Source of the DNA: Galactobacter sp.
GTDB lineage: Bacteria; Actinomycetota; Actinomycetes; Actinomycetales; Micrococcaceae
NCBI GenBank assembly: GCA_022712075.1
Contig: JALAHE010000083.1
Location: 1 to 13,947 of the forward strand
Direction of reading: 5' to 3'
DNA length: 13,947 bases
A program made the translations under genes and the position numbers. Position 1 is the first letter of the stretch; every line of letters begins with the position of its first letter. The notes under the pieces were generated by a model. That model saw only the letters and a list, made by a program, of their open reading frames with translations. It searched no databases and was not told the DNA's origin. Below, in pieces: positions 7,001 to 12,958 of this stretch.

Positions 7001-7621
7001 CTAGCGGCCGAGGATGAGGCTCATGGCCTCGGCCCGGGTGGCGGTTTCGCGCAGCTGGCCGCGCACCGCCGAGGTGGTGGTCGTGGAGCCCGGCTTCTTC
7101 ACTCCGCGCATGGACATGCACAGGTGCTCGGCCTCCACCACCACGATGGAACCGCGCGGCTGCAGGTTCTCCTCCAGCGCCTCGGCAATCTGCGTGGTGA
7201 GGCGCTCCTGCACCTGCGGGCGGCGCGCGTAGAGGTCAACCAGGCGGGCGAGCTTGGACAGGCCGGTCACCTTGCCGGAATCGCCGGGGATGTAGCCAAC
7301 GTGGGCGCGGCCGTGGAAGGGCACCAGGTGGTGCTCGCACGTGGAGTAGAAGGGGATGTCCTTCACGAGCACCAGTTCCTGGTGGTCGATGTCGAAGGTC
7401 GTGGAGAGCAGCTCGGCCGGGTCCTGGTGCAGCCCGGCGAAGACCTCGGCGTAGGCCTTGGCCACGCGCGCCGGGGTCTCCAGCAGGCCGTCGCGGTCCG
7501 GGTCCTCGCCGACCGCCAGCAGGATTTCCCGCACGGCCGCGGCGATGCGCGACTGATCGATGTTGGGGTCGATCAGCGTGCTCGCGGGAATCGTCTCGAA
7601 GTCATCGTGGGAGGTGCTCAC
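7001..7621 (-). CDS. folE: GTP cyclohydrolase I
   Basis: Encodes 206 aa. It converts GTP to 7,8-dihydroneopterin triphosphate and formate, the first committed step of folate synthesis. It forms a zinc-dependent decamer. Zinc ligands are visible in FYSTCEHHLVPF (Cys95, His98) and EHLCMSMRGV (Cys168). GLSKLARLVDLYARRPQVQERLT (120-142) and the C-terminal STTTTSAVRG are strongly conserved. The enzyme is type IA with all metal ligands present, so it does not depend on the zinc-independent alternative FolE2. The GTG start at 7621 follows either an AGGA ribosome-binding site (8 nt) or a TAGGAT -10 hexamer (7 nt), so the mRNA may be leaderless. It heads the folate block and is divergent from the lipoprotein gene at 7776. 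Confidence 0.96.
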   Translation of the reverse strand: MSTSHDDFETIPASTLIDPNIDQSRIAAAVREILLAVGEDPDRDGLLETPARVAKAYAEVFAGLHQDPAELLSTTFDIDHQELVLVKDIPFYSTCEHHLVPFHGRAHVGYIPGDSGKVTGLSKLARLVDLYARRPQVQERLTTQIAEALEENLQPRGSIVVVEAEHLCMSMRGVKKPGSTTTTSAVRGQLRETATRAEAMSLILGR

Positions 7622-7628
7622 GCTGTCG

Positions 7629-7634
7629 ATCCTA
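7629..7634 (-). promoter_or_regulatory. Putative folE -10 element or overlapping ribosome-binding site
   Basis: On the minus strand TAGGAT ends 7 nt before the folE GTG, matching the TANNNT -10 consensus at the distance seen for leaderless actinobacterial mRNAs. The same bases contain AGGA 8 nt from the start, a plausible ribosome-binding site. No convincing -35 is present. The two readings exclude each other to a large degree and sequence cannot decide between them. Confidence 0.35.
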
Positions 7635-7707
7635 CGGCGTGCCCCCGCCGGGTGGCCCGGGTTGCGCCGTGAGACGAATGCCGGGGCCTCCCCATCCGCC
7701 CTGTCCT

Positions 7708-7716
7708 TGTTAGGCT
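7708..7716 (+). promoter_or_regulatory. Putative extended -10 promoter of the lipoprotein gene
   Basis: TG at 7708-7709, one base, then TAGGCT (7711-7716) fits an extended -10 element. It would give a leader of about 50 nt before the ATG at 7776. No clear -35 lies 17 bp upstream. The interval 7622-7775 is the only space for promoters of both divergent genes. Confidence 0.35.
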
Positions 7717-7775
7717 CCCGCGCATGGTTCCCGTCCGTGTGGGCACCAGCTCAGATTCTCGACGAAGGATGCTGC

Positions 7776-8600
7776 ATGCCAAAGCCGCTTGTAGTCCACA
7801 GACTCGCTCTTGGCCTAGCCGCAGCCTCAGTCGCGGCGCTCAGCGGCTGCGCTCAAGCAAGTCCGGCCCCGCCGGCCACCGTCACGGTCACCGCCTCGGC
7901 AGCCACAACGACGGCGCGGTCCCCAGGAGCCTCCGAAAGCTCACCCGCGAGTTCAGCCATTCCGGCCCCCGGACTCACGACGGAGCCACCTGCGAGCTCA
8001 ACACCCTCAGCATTGGCTCCGCCAGCCTTGATGGACGGCCTCAGCACCTATCTGTCGGACCCCTCCGCCGAAAACCTGTTTGCGTTCCTCGACGAGCACG
8101 ACGGCAAGACTGTTGACCTGGATCTCTATTTCTTCAGCTACGAAACAACACCCTTCGAGCACGAACTCAACGGAAAGATCGTTATCGGGTTCGCGGAGGC
8201 TGAAGGCGAACGACCGCTGCTTCACCTCCTGGTGTCCCCTCGCGGGATCCGTGCCCAGCAGGATGGTTTCTGGGTGCCTGTCATCGGTACTTTTACCGTC
8301 TCCAAGTCCGGGCCGGACGTCAGCTTGGAGCTGGTGAACAGGAGGCAGCCCTTGCCCACCGAAGATGCCGAATTCTGCGACAGCCAAGGCGACACCGAGA
8401 CGCTCTTGAAGCCCGCTGAGTCGTTCATCGCTCATCCCGAAAAGTACGCGCAGTTCCACAAACCGTTCGCGACCGCGCCAAAGTTCTGGTGGGGACTCAA
8501 AGAGACCTACGCCGCCGCTGCAGCTGGCGGCCCATGGGGAGACGCCATCGCGCAAGCCTGCGACGCTTTCTCGACTGACGGTCTCGGCGAAGCTGGCTAG
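7776..8600 (+). CDS. Putative secreted lipoprotein of unknown function
   Basis: Encodes 274 aa. A signal peptide (KPLVVHRLALGLAAASVAAL) ends in the lipobox LSGC with Cys25, the expected lipidation and signal peptidase II site. Residues 26-85 are a Ser/Thr/Pro/Ala linker of the kind that spaces a lipoprotein from the actinobacterial membrane. The remaining domain (86-274) begins MDGLSTYLSDPSAENLF and contains alternating beta-like stretches (GKTVDLDLYFF, GKIVIGFAEA, LLHLLVSP, FWVPVIGTFTV, VSLELVN). These suggest a beta-barrel or OB-like fold. Two further cysteines, Cys201 and Cys262, could form a disulfide. I do not recognise the family. AAGGA lies 7 nt before the ATG. It is visibly less GC-rich than its neighbours: 8101-8160 has 29 G/C of 60. 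It separates ftsH from folE and is the only plus-strand gene in this part, which suggests acquisition. A secreted surface role is inferred. Confidence 0.8.
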   Translation: MPKPLVVHRLALGLAAASVAALSGCAQASPAPPATVTVTASAATTTARSPGASESSPASSAIPAPGLTTEPPASSTPSALAPPALMDGLSTYLSDPSAENLFAFLDEHDGKTVDLDLYFFSYETTPFEHELNGKIVIGFAEAEGERPLLHLLVSPRGIRAQQDGFWVPVIGTFTVSKSGPDVSLELVNRRQPLPTEDAEFCDSQGDTETLLKPAESFIAHPEKYAQFHKPFATAPKFWWGLKETYAAAAAGGPWGDAIAQACDAFSTDGLGEAG

Positions 8601-8640
8601 TCGGACCCACCTACAGGAGCCTCGAGAGCCCACTGCCCCC

Positions 8641-8692
8641 GCTTTGAGGCGAGGAATGCGCTTTGAGGCGCGGTTTTCGCGCCTCAAAGCGC
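8641..8692. repeat. Direct plus inverted repeat with a strong hairpin
   Basis: GCTTTGAGGCG occurs at 8641-8651 and again at 8660-8670 (19-bp period). The second copy is the left side of a perfect 15-bp inverted repeat (8658-8672 with 8678-8692) closed by the loop GTTTT. It lies 40-90 bp after the lipoprotein stop and could end its transcript, although no T-run follows the stem on the plus strand. The extra direct copy is unusual for a simple terminator and suggests a small repeat element or a binding site. Confidence 0.7.
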
Positions 8693-8767
8693 GGAACAGG
8701 AATCAAAGCTCGACGGCGCATGGCTCGGTCGCGCGCGGCTCGCGGCTCGCTGCGCCCGAACACAGCA

Positions 8768-8802
8768 CGACGCCGCCCGCCCCACTGGGGCGGGCGGCGT
8801 CG
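8768..8802. terminator. Strong GC-rich hairpin between ftsH and the lipoprotein gene (probably bidirectional)
   Basis: Perfect 16-bp arms (8768-8783 and 8787-8802, made of CGACGCCGCCCGCCCC and its complement) enclose a 3-nt ACT loop. The stem starts 14 nt after the ftsH stop on the minus strand and about 170 nt after the lipoprotein stop on the plus strand. T-runs are lacking on both sides, which is common for terminators in GC-rich actinobacteria. Its location between two converging genes supports termination of ftsH and possibly of both. Confidence 0.7.
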
Positions 8803-8815
8803 CGTTCGGTGGTGA

Positions 8816-10930
8816 TCAGTCGCGATCGGCCGGGCCGGCCGGCGGCAGCTGCGTGCCCGGCTCGCCCTGCGCCGGGTCCACGAGCACCTGGGTGGGTGTC
8901 TCGGGGACGGGCTCGGCGATGACCTCGGGCGCGTAGCCCGGGGCGGCGGCGCCGGCGCCGGCCTCGGTGGCAGCGTGCACGCCGCGCGGGTCGGCTGCGA
9001 CGTCTCGGGCGGCGCGCACGGGCGGCAAGTCCTGGCCGGGGCGCTCCTCGTTGAAGAGCCACGTGCGGCGCTCGGGGATCTTCACGATGTCCTTGAAGAT
9101 GACCTCGAGCTCCTTCTGGCTCAGGGTCTCCTTCTCGAGGAGCTCGGAGGCAAGGTGATCCAGGATCTCGCGGTTGGCCGTGAGCGCCAAGTACGCCTCG
9201 TGGTGCGCGGTGTCCATGAGCTGACGCACCTCGGAGTCCACCGTGACGGCAACTCCCTCGGAGTAGTCGCGGCCGGAGCCCATGCCTGCTCCCATGAAGG
9301 GCTCGGTGTTCTCGCTGCCGAGCTTCACGACGCCCACGCGGGAGGACATGCCGTAGTCGGTGATCATCTTGCGGGCCGTGGAGGTGGCCTTCTCGATGTC
9401 GTTGGAGGCTCCAGTGGAGGGATCGTGGAACACGATCTCCTCGGCCACGCGGCCACCCATGGCGTAGGCGAGCTGGTCGAGCAGCTCTTCACGCGTCACG
9501 GAGTACTTGTCCTCGCTCGGGACCACCATGGTGTAGCCGAGGGCGCGGCCACGCGGCAGGATCGTCACCTTGGTGACGGGGGCCGAGTGGCGCGAGGCCG
9601 CGGCCACGAGCGCGTGGCCACCCTCGTGATAAGCCGTGACCTGACGCTCGTGCTCCTTCATGAGTCGCGTGCGCTTCTGCGGGCCGGCCATGACGCGGTC
9701 GATGGCCTCGTCCAGGGCGCGGTCGTCGATGAGTTGGGCGTTCGAACGGGCCGTGAGCAGGGCAGCCTCGTTGAGCACGTTCGCGAGCTCGGCGCCCGTG
9801 TAGCCGGGGGTCTTCTTGGCCACGGCGTTGAGGTCCACCGAGGGCACGAGCGGCTTGCCCTGCGCATGCACGCGCAGAATCTGCTCGCGACCCTTCAGGT
9901 CCGGGGCCTCCACCGGGATCTGGCGGTCGAAGCGGCCCGGACGCAGCAGCGCCGGGTCCAGGACATCGGGGCGGTTGGTCGCCGCGATGAGGATGACGCT
10001 GGAGTCGCCCTCGAAGCCGTCCATCTCCACGAGTAGCTGATTCAGCGTCTGCTCTCGCTCGTCGTTGCCGCCGCCCACGCCGGCGCCGCGCTGGCGTCCC
10101 ACGGCGTCGATCTCGTCGACAAAAACGATGGCCGGCGCATTGGCCTTGGCCTGCTCGAAGAGGTCGCGGACGCGGGAGGCACCCACGCCAACGAACATCT
10201 CGACAAAGTCGGAACCCGAGATGGAGAAGAAGGGAACGCCGGCCTCGCCGGCCACGGCCTTGGCGAGGAGGGTCTTGCCCGTGCCGGGAGGGCCGTAGAG
10301 CAGCACGCCGCGGGGGATCTTGGCACCCACGGCCTGGAACTTGGCGGGCTCGGCGAGGAACTCGCGGATCTCCTGGAGCTCCTCAACGGCCTCGTCAGCG
10401 CCGGCCACATCCTTGAAGGTCACCTGCGGCATGTCCTTGTTGACCATCTTGGCGCGGGACTTGCCGAACTGCATGACCTTGCCGGAACCGCCCTGCGCGC
10501 GGCTCATCAGGAACCAGAACAGGCCGATGATGATGACGAACGGCAGCAGCAGGCTGAGCATGGACAGCAGCCAGTTGCTGGTCTGCGGCTGGTCGTTGAA
10601 GCCGTCGTTCGGATCCGCGGCGTCGATGGCCTTGGCCACCTCCTGCGCGCGGGCCGTGGAGTAGTAGAACGTGACGGTCTTGCCGAGGTTGCGGTTCTCG
10701 TAGGAGACCTCGTCCTTGGTGGTCAGCGTGACCCGCTGGCCGTCGTCGTCCATCTGCGCCTTGGTGACCTGCCCGTTGGAGAGCAGCTCGAGGCCCTGGC
10801 TCGTGGGGATGCGGTTGCTCGAACCGGTCAGCAGGAGCGAGAGGCCCAGCAGGACGCCGAGGCCACCCAGGATGGCCCAGAAGTACCAGGTCTGGTGCAG
10901 CTTCTTCTTCTGCGTTGTCTTCGCGTTCAT
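8816..10930 (-). CDS. ftsH: ATP-dependent zinc metalloprotease FtsH
   Basis: Encodes 704 aa. This membrane-anchored AAA+ protease forms a hexamer that degrades misfolded or short-lived membrane and cytosolic proteins. Two membrane helices (about 15-35 and 118-142) flank an extracytoplasmic domain. The AAA+ module follows with Walker A GPPGTGKT (213-220), pore loop FVEMFVGVG (242-250), Walker B IVFVDEID (268-275) and the second region of homology ATNRPDVLDPALLRPGRFDRQ (317-337). The peptidase has HEGGH (435-439) with Asp511 in ASNDIEKAT as third zinc ligand. The last about 75 residues (630-704) form an Ala/Pro/Gly/Glu-rich tail. ATG 10930 is the first in-frame start. The only strong purine-rich site, AGGAGGG, is about 26 nt upstream, unusually far, so initiation may be weakly Shine-Dalgarno dependent. 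It has its own leader after the hpt hairpins and ends at a strong hairpin. Confidence 0.97.
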   Translation of the reverse strand: MNAKTTQKKKLHQTWYFWAILGGLGVLLGLSLLLTGSSNRIPTSQGLELLSNGQVTKAQMDDDGQRVTLTTKDEVSYENRNLGKTVTFYYSTARAQEVAKAIDAADPNDGFNDQPQTSNWLLSMLSLLLPFVIIIGLFWFLMSRAQGGSGKVMQFGKSRAKMVNKDMPQVTFKDVAGADEAVEELQEIREFLAEPAKFQAVGAKIPRGVLLYGPPGTGKTLLAKAVAGEAGVPFFSISGSDFVEMFVGVGASRVRDLFEQAKANAPAIVFVDEIDAVGRQRGAGVGGGNDEREQTLNQLLVEMDGFEGDSSVILIAATNRPDVLDPALLRPGRFDRQIPVEAPDLKGREQILRVHAQGKPLVPSVDLNAVAKKTPGYTGAELANVLNEAALLTARSNAQLIDDRALDEAIDRVMAGPQKRTRLMKEHERQVTAYHEGGHALVAAASRHSAPVTKVTILPRGRALGYTMVVPSEDKYSVTREELLDQLAYAMGGRVAEEIVFHDPSTGASNDIEKATSTARKMITDYGMSSRVGVVKLGSENTEPFMGAGMGSGRDYSEGVAVTVDSEVRQLMDTAHHEAYLALTANREILDHLASELLEKETLSQKELEVIFKDIVKIPERRTWLFNEERPGQDLPPVRAARDVAADPRGVHAATEAGAGAAAPGYAPEVIAEPVPETPTQVLVDPAQGEPGTQLPPAGPADRD

Positions 10931-11000
10931 GTGTTGGGCCGTGATCCGGCCGCGTCCCTCCTGCTCAGGCGGGTCCCGCGGCTGCGCGGTTCCCGCTCCT

Positions 11001-11020
11001 GGGGAGCGTGCACACTCCCC
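11001..11020. promoter_or_regulatory. Near-perfect palindrome in the ftsH leader
   Basis: GGGGAG, one variable base, GTGCAC, one variable base, CTCCCC forms a 20-bp palindrome broken only by one pair. On the minus strand it lies about 70-90 nt upstream of the ftsH ATG, just after a weak -10-like TGTATCAA (about 11028-11035). It could be a dimeric repressor site near the transcription start or an RNA hairpin in the leader. No matching regulator is encoded in the window. Confidence 0.4.
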
Positions 11021-11085
11021 CTCACCCTTTGATACACGATCGGCGGGCCGCTTCAGTTCCCGGTTCGCGCCGGGCGTACGCGAAA

Positions 11086-11105
11086 CCGCCGCTCAACGAC
11101 GGCGG
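11086..11105 (-). terminator. Putative intrinsic terminator of hpt
   Basis: Read on the minus strand, CCGCCG, an 8-nt loop and CGGCGG are followed by TTTCG, the only hairpin in this gap with a short T-tract after it. It lies about 70 nt after the hpt stop and would insulate ftsH from hpt. Its left-hand bases overlap the next hairpin (11102-11140), so the two cannot form fully together. Confidence 0.6.
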
Positions 11106-11140
11106 CCGCGCCCCACCGGGAACGGGTGGGACGCGGCCGC
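11102..11140. terminator. GC-rich hairpin downstream of hpt
   Basis: Outer arms GCGGCCGCG (11102-11110) and CGCGGCCGC (11132-11140) pair perfectly. A mismatch and an inner 6-bp stem (CCCACC with GGGTGG) follow, closed by a 7-nt loop. It lies between the hpt stop and the T-tailed hairpin and shares bases 11102-11105 with it. Confidence 0.55.
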
Positions 11141-11143
11141 GCT

Positions 11144-11161
11144 GGCCCGCACCGGCGGGCC
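11144..11161. terminator. Small hairpin right after hpt
   Basis: GGCCCGC (11144-11150) and GCGGGCC (11155-11161) form a perfect 7-bp stem with an ACCG loop, 12 nt after the hpt stop codon. It is followed by two further hairpins. It may protect the 3' end or help termination. Confidence 0.5.
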
Positions 11162-11173
11162 GTCAAGCAAGAA

Positions 11174-11725
11174 TCAGGCGTACACGTGGGGCGCCAGGGT
11201 GCCCACGAAGTCGAGGTTGCGGTACTTCTCGGCGAAGTCCAGGCCGTAGCCGACCACAAACTCGTTGGGGATGTCGCGGCCGACGTACTTGACGTCGATC
11301 TCCACCTTGGCGGCCTCGGGCTTGCGCAGCAGGGCACAGATTTCAACGGAGGCCGGGCCGCGCGAGCGCAGGTTGGAGAGCAGCCAGGACAGCGTCAGGC
11401 CGGAGTCGATGATGTCCTCGACGATGAGCACGTCCTTGCCCATGAGGTCGGTGTCCAGGTCCTTCAGGATGCGGACCACGCCGGAGGACTGCGTGCCGGA
11501 GCCGTAGGAGGAGACGGCCATCCAGTCCATGGTCACGTGGCTGTGCAGCTCGCGCACGAGGTCGGCCATGATCATCACGGCGCCCTTCAGCACGCCCACC
11601 ACAAGCAGGTCGCGGCCCGCGTAGTCGCGGTCGATCTGCGCGGCCAGGTCCTTGACGACCTGCTGGATCTCTTCCTTGGTCAGCAGCACGTGCTCAAGGT
11701 CGCCGGTGACGTCGTTCGCATCCAC
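11174..11725 (-). CDS. hpt: Hypoxanthine phosphoribosyltransferase
   Basis: Encodes 183 aa. It salvages hypoxanthine (and usually guanine) to IMP or GMP using PRPP. Visible elements are VGVLKGAVMIMADL (43-56), the flexible-loop stretch SSYGSGTQSSG (72-82), the PRPP-binding motif VLIVEDIIDSGLTL (99-112) with its acidic pair, KPEAAK, and the C-terminal VVGYGLDFAEKYRNL (157-171). Length matches bacterial enzymes. The GTG at 11725 is preferred because AGGAG lies 8 nt upstream; the frame continues to 11797 but those extra 24 residues look non-coding. It follows tilS by 125 bp, the usual actinobacterial partner, and precedes ftsH. The tilS-hpt gap contains hairpins, so hpt may be made from its own promoter or by partial read-through. 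Confidence 0.96.
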   Translation of the reverse strand: MDANDVTGDLEHVLLTKEEIQQVVKDLAAQIDRDYAGRDLLVVGVLKGAVMIMADLVRELHSHVTMDWMAVSSYGSGTQSSGVVRILKDLDTDLMGKDVLIVEDIIDSGLTLSWLLSNLRSRGPASVEICALLRKPEAAKVEIDVKYVGRDIPNEFVVGYGLDFAEKYRNLDFVGTLAPHVYA

Positions 11726-11801
11726 GCGATTTTCTCCTGCTCTTGGGGTGGGTTCGGGCGCCCCTGGGGACGGGAGGCCCACCCCTAAGGATGCCACGTT
11801 C

Positions 11802-11820
11802 GGTGGCCCCTTGGGCCACC
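11802..11820. repeat. Hairpin in the tilS-hpt gap
   Basis: GGTGGCCC (11802-11809) and GGGCCACC (11813-11820) form a perfect 8-bp stem with a CTT loop, about 30 nt after the tilS stop. No T-run follows on the minus strand. It may attenuate read-through from tilS into hpt. Confidence 0.5.
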
Positions 11821-11835
11821 CCTCTCGGGTGAGAA

Positions 11836-11849
11836 CGCCCTCAGGGGCG
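11836..11849 (-). terminator. Weak hairpin directly after tilS
   Basis: CGCCC (11836-11840) and GGGCG (11845-11849) form a 5-bp stem with a 4-nt loop immediately after the tilS stop. On the minus strand it is followed by TTCTC. This is short for a terminator and could be chance. Confidence 0.3.
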
Positions 11850-11850
11850 C

Positions 11851-12903
11851 TCAGGCCAGCCCCCTGAATCGCACGACGGCGCGGCCGTCGCCTAGCCGCT
11901 CTCGCGTCACCGACACTCTCCCGTCCAGCTGCACGGGACCCGCGCTCCCGACACCGGCCACGAGGCGCTCGAGCGCCGCCGTGCGCTCGGCGCTCGGAGC
12001 GCGGCCGCCCACCGCCTGGGCCGCCTGGCGCAGGGCCCTTGAGCGCAAGGCAGCGGGGGCGTCCCGCAGGAGGAGGCGGTCGAGGTCCCAGACGAGCGGG
12101 GCGCGCCCGGCGATGCGGTCGCCTGCCTCGCCAAGCACGGTCGGTTCGCTCGCGCGCGCCGCATCGTCCACGAGCTCCTCGGCGAGGCGATCAAGGAGCT
12201 CGGCGTCTTGGGCGGCGAGCCGGGCCGTGCGCACCAGGGCGTCGTCGATCCCCTCGCCGAGCACGTCGCGGAGCACCGGCAGGAGCTCGTGGCGCACCCG
12301 GTTGCGCAGGAACTCGTCGCTCGCATTGGTGGGGTCGACCCAGAACTCGAGGCCGTGGGCCGCGCACACCGCCTCGGTGTCCGTCCGACGCAACTCGAGG
12401 AAGGGCCGCAGGACCCGTGCGCGACGGGCCGGGATCCCGGCGAGGGAGCGCGTGCCCGAACCGCGGGCGAGGCCCAGGAGCACCTGTTCGGCCTGGTCGT
12501 CGGCGGTGTGCGCCGTAAGAAGGAAGTCCGCTCCCATGCGCTCACGCGCCGACTCAAGGGCCTCGTAGCGCGCGGTGCGGGCGGCCGCCTCGCCGTGCCC
12601 GTGCACCTCAACTGCCTCCACGGATACGGGATCCAGGCCCAGCTGCACGCACGCATCGGCGGCCCGCGCGGCAATCCGATCGCTTCCCACTTGCAACCCG
12701 TGATCGACGATGACGGCGCCCACCGGGCCGTCGACGAGACCCTCGTCCAGGGCCCAGGCGAGGGTCGCGGCGAGGGCCAGGGAGTCGGCGCCGCCGGAGA
12801 CGGCTGCGAGGTAGCTCAGGCCAGCGGGCAGGTGGTCCCGCACCGCCTCGCGCGCCGCGGTGAGCGAGTTGTGTTGCTCGCGCGGCCACCTCTTCTGCGC
12901 CAC
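11851..12903 (-). CDS. tilS: tRNA(Ile)-lysidine synthetase
   Basis: Encodes 350 aa. It attaches lysine to C34 of the AUA-reading tRNA-Ile, changing both codon and charging identity; it is essential in most bacteria. The N-type ATP pyrophosphatase loop SGGADS lies at residues 36-41. HTADDQAEQVLLGLARGSG (132-150), VDPTNAS (189-195) and RNRVRHELLP (200-209) are typical TilS signatures. The C-terminal part is shorter and less conserved than in E. coli, as usual for actinobacterial forms. The GTG start at 12903 has AGAGGG about 7 nt upstream. It lies 55 bp after the DUF2342 gene and 125 bp before hpt. The DUF2342-tilS-hpt-ftsH order is widely kept in actinobacteria, which supports the assignment. 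Confidence 0.95.
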   Translation of the reverse strand: MAQKRWPREQHNSLTAAREAVRDHLPAGLSYLAAVSGGADSLALAATLAWALDEGLVDGPVGAVIVDHGLQVGSDRIAARAADACVQLGLDPVSVEAVEVHGHGEAAARTARYEALESARERMGADFLLTAHTADDQAEQVLLGLARGSGTRSLAGIPARRARVLRPFLELRRTDTEAVCAAHGLEFWVDPTNASDEFLRNRVRHELLPVLRDVLGEGIDDALVRTARLAAQDAELLDRLAEELVDDAARASEPTVLGEAGDRIAGRAPLVWDLDRLLLRDAPAALRSRALRQAAQAVGGRAPSAERTAALERLVAGVGSAGPVQLDGRVSVTRERLGDGRAVVRFRGLA

Positions 12904-12958
12904 CGCAATCCCTCTATTCCTTGTGCGACATATTGTGTGATCGCCCGGTCGGAAGGCC

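Noticed and set aside
6942..7121. N-terminal extension of folP
   Set aside because: The extra 60 residues are a His/Arg/Pro-rich shadow of folE, and a ribosome-binding site precedes ATG 6941.
7634..7670. Inverted repeat (ACGGCG with CGCCGT) upstream of folE as a riboswitch
   Set aside because: Only 6-bp arms with a small inner stem, and no conserved riboswitch core (such as a THF aptamer) could be recognised.
7724..8116. 130-aa frame starting 7 nt after a TAGGCT hexamer, overlapping the lipoprotein gene
   Set aside because: The leaderless spacing is tempting, but the product is Arg/Ser/His-rich with no motif, while the other frame has a clear signal peptide, lipobox and ribosome-binding site.
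8975..10036. Plus-strand open frame (353 aa) opposite ftsH
   Set aside because: Antisense shadow of the conserved ftsH coding sequence with His/Arg/Gly-rich composition and no recognisable motif.
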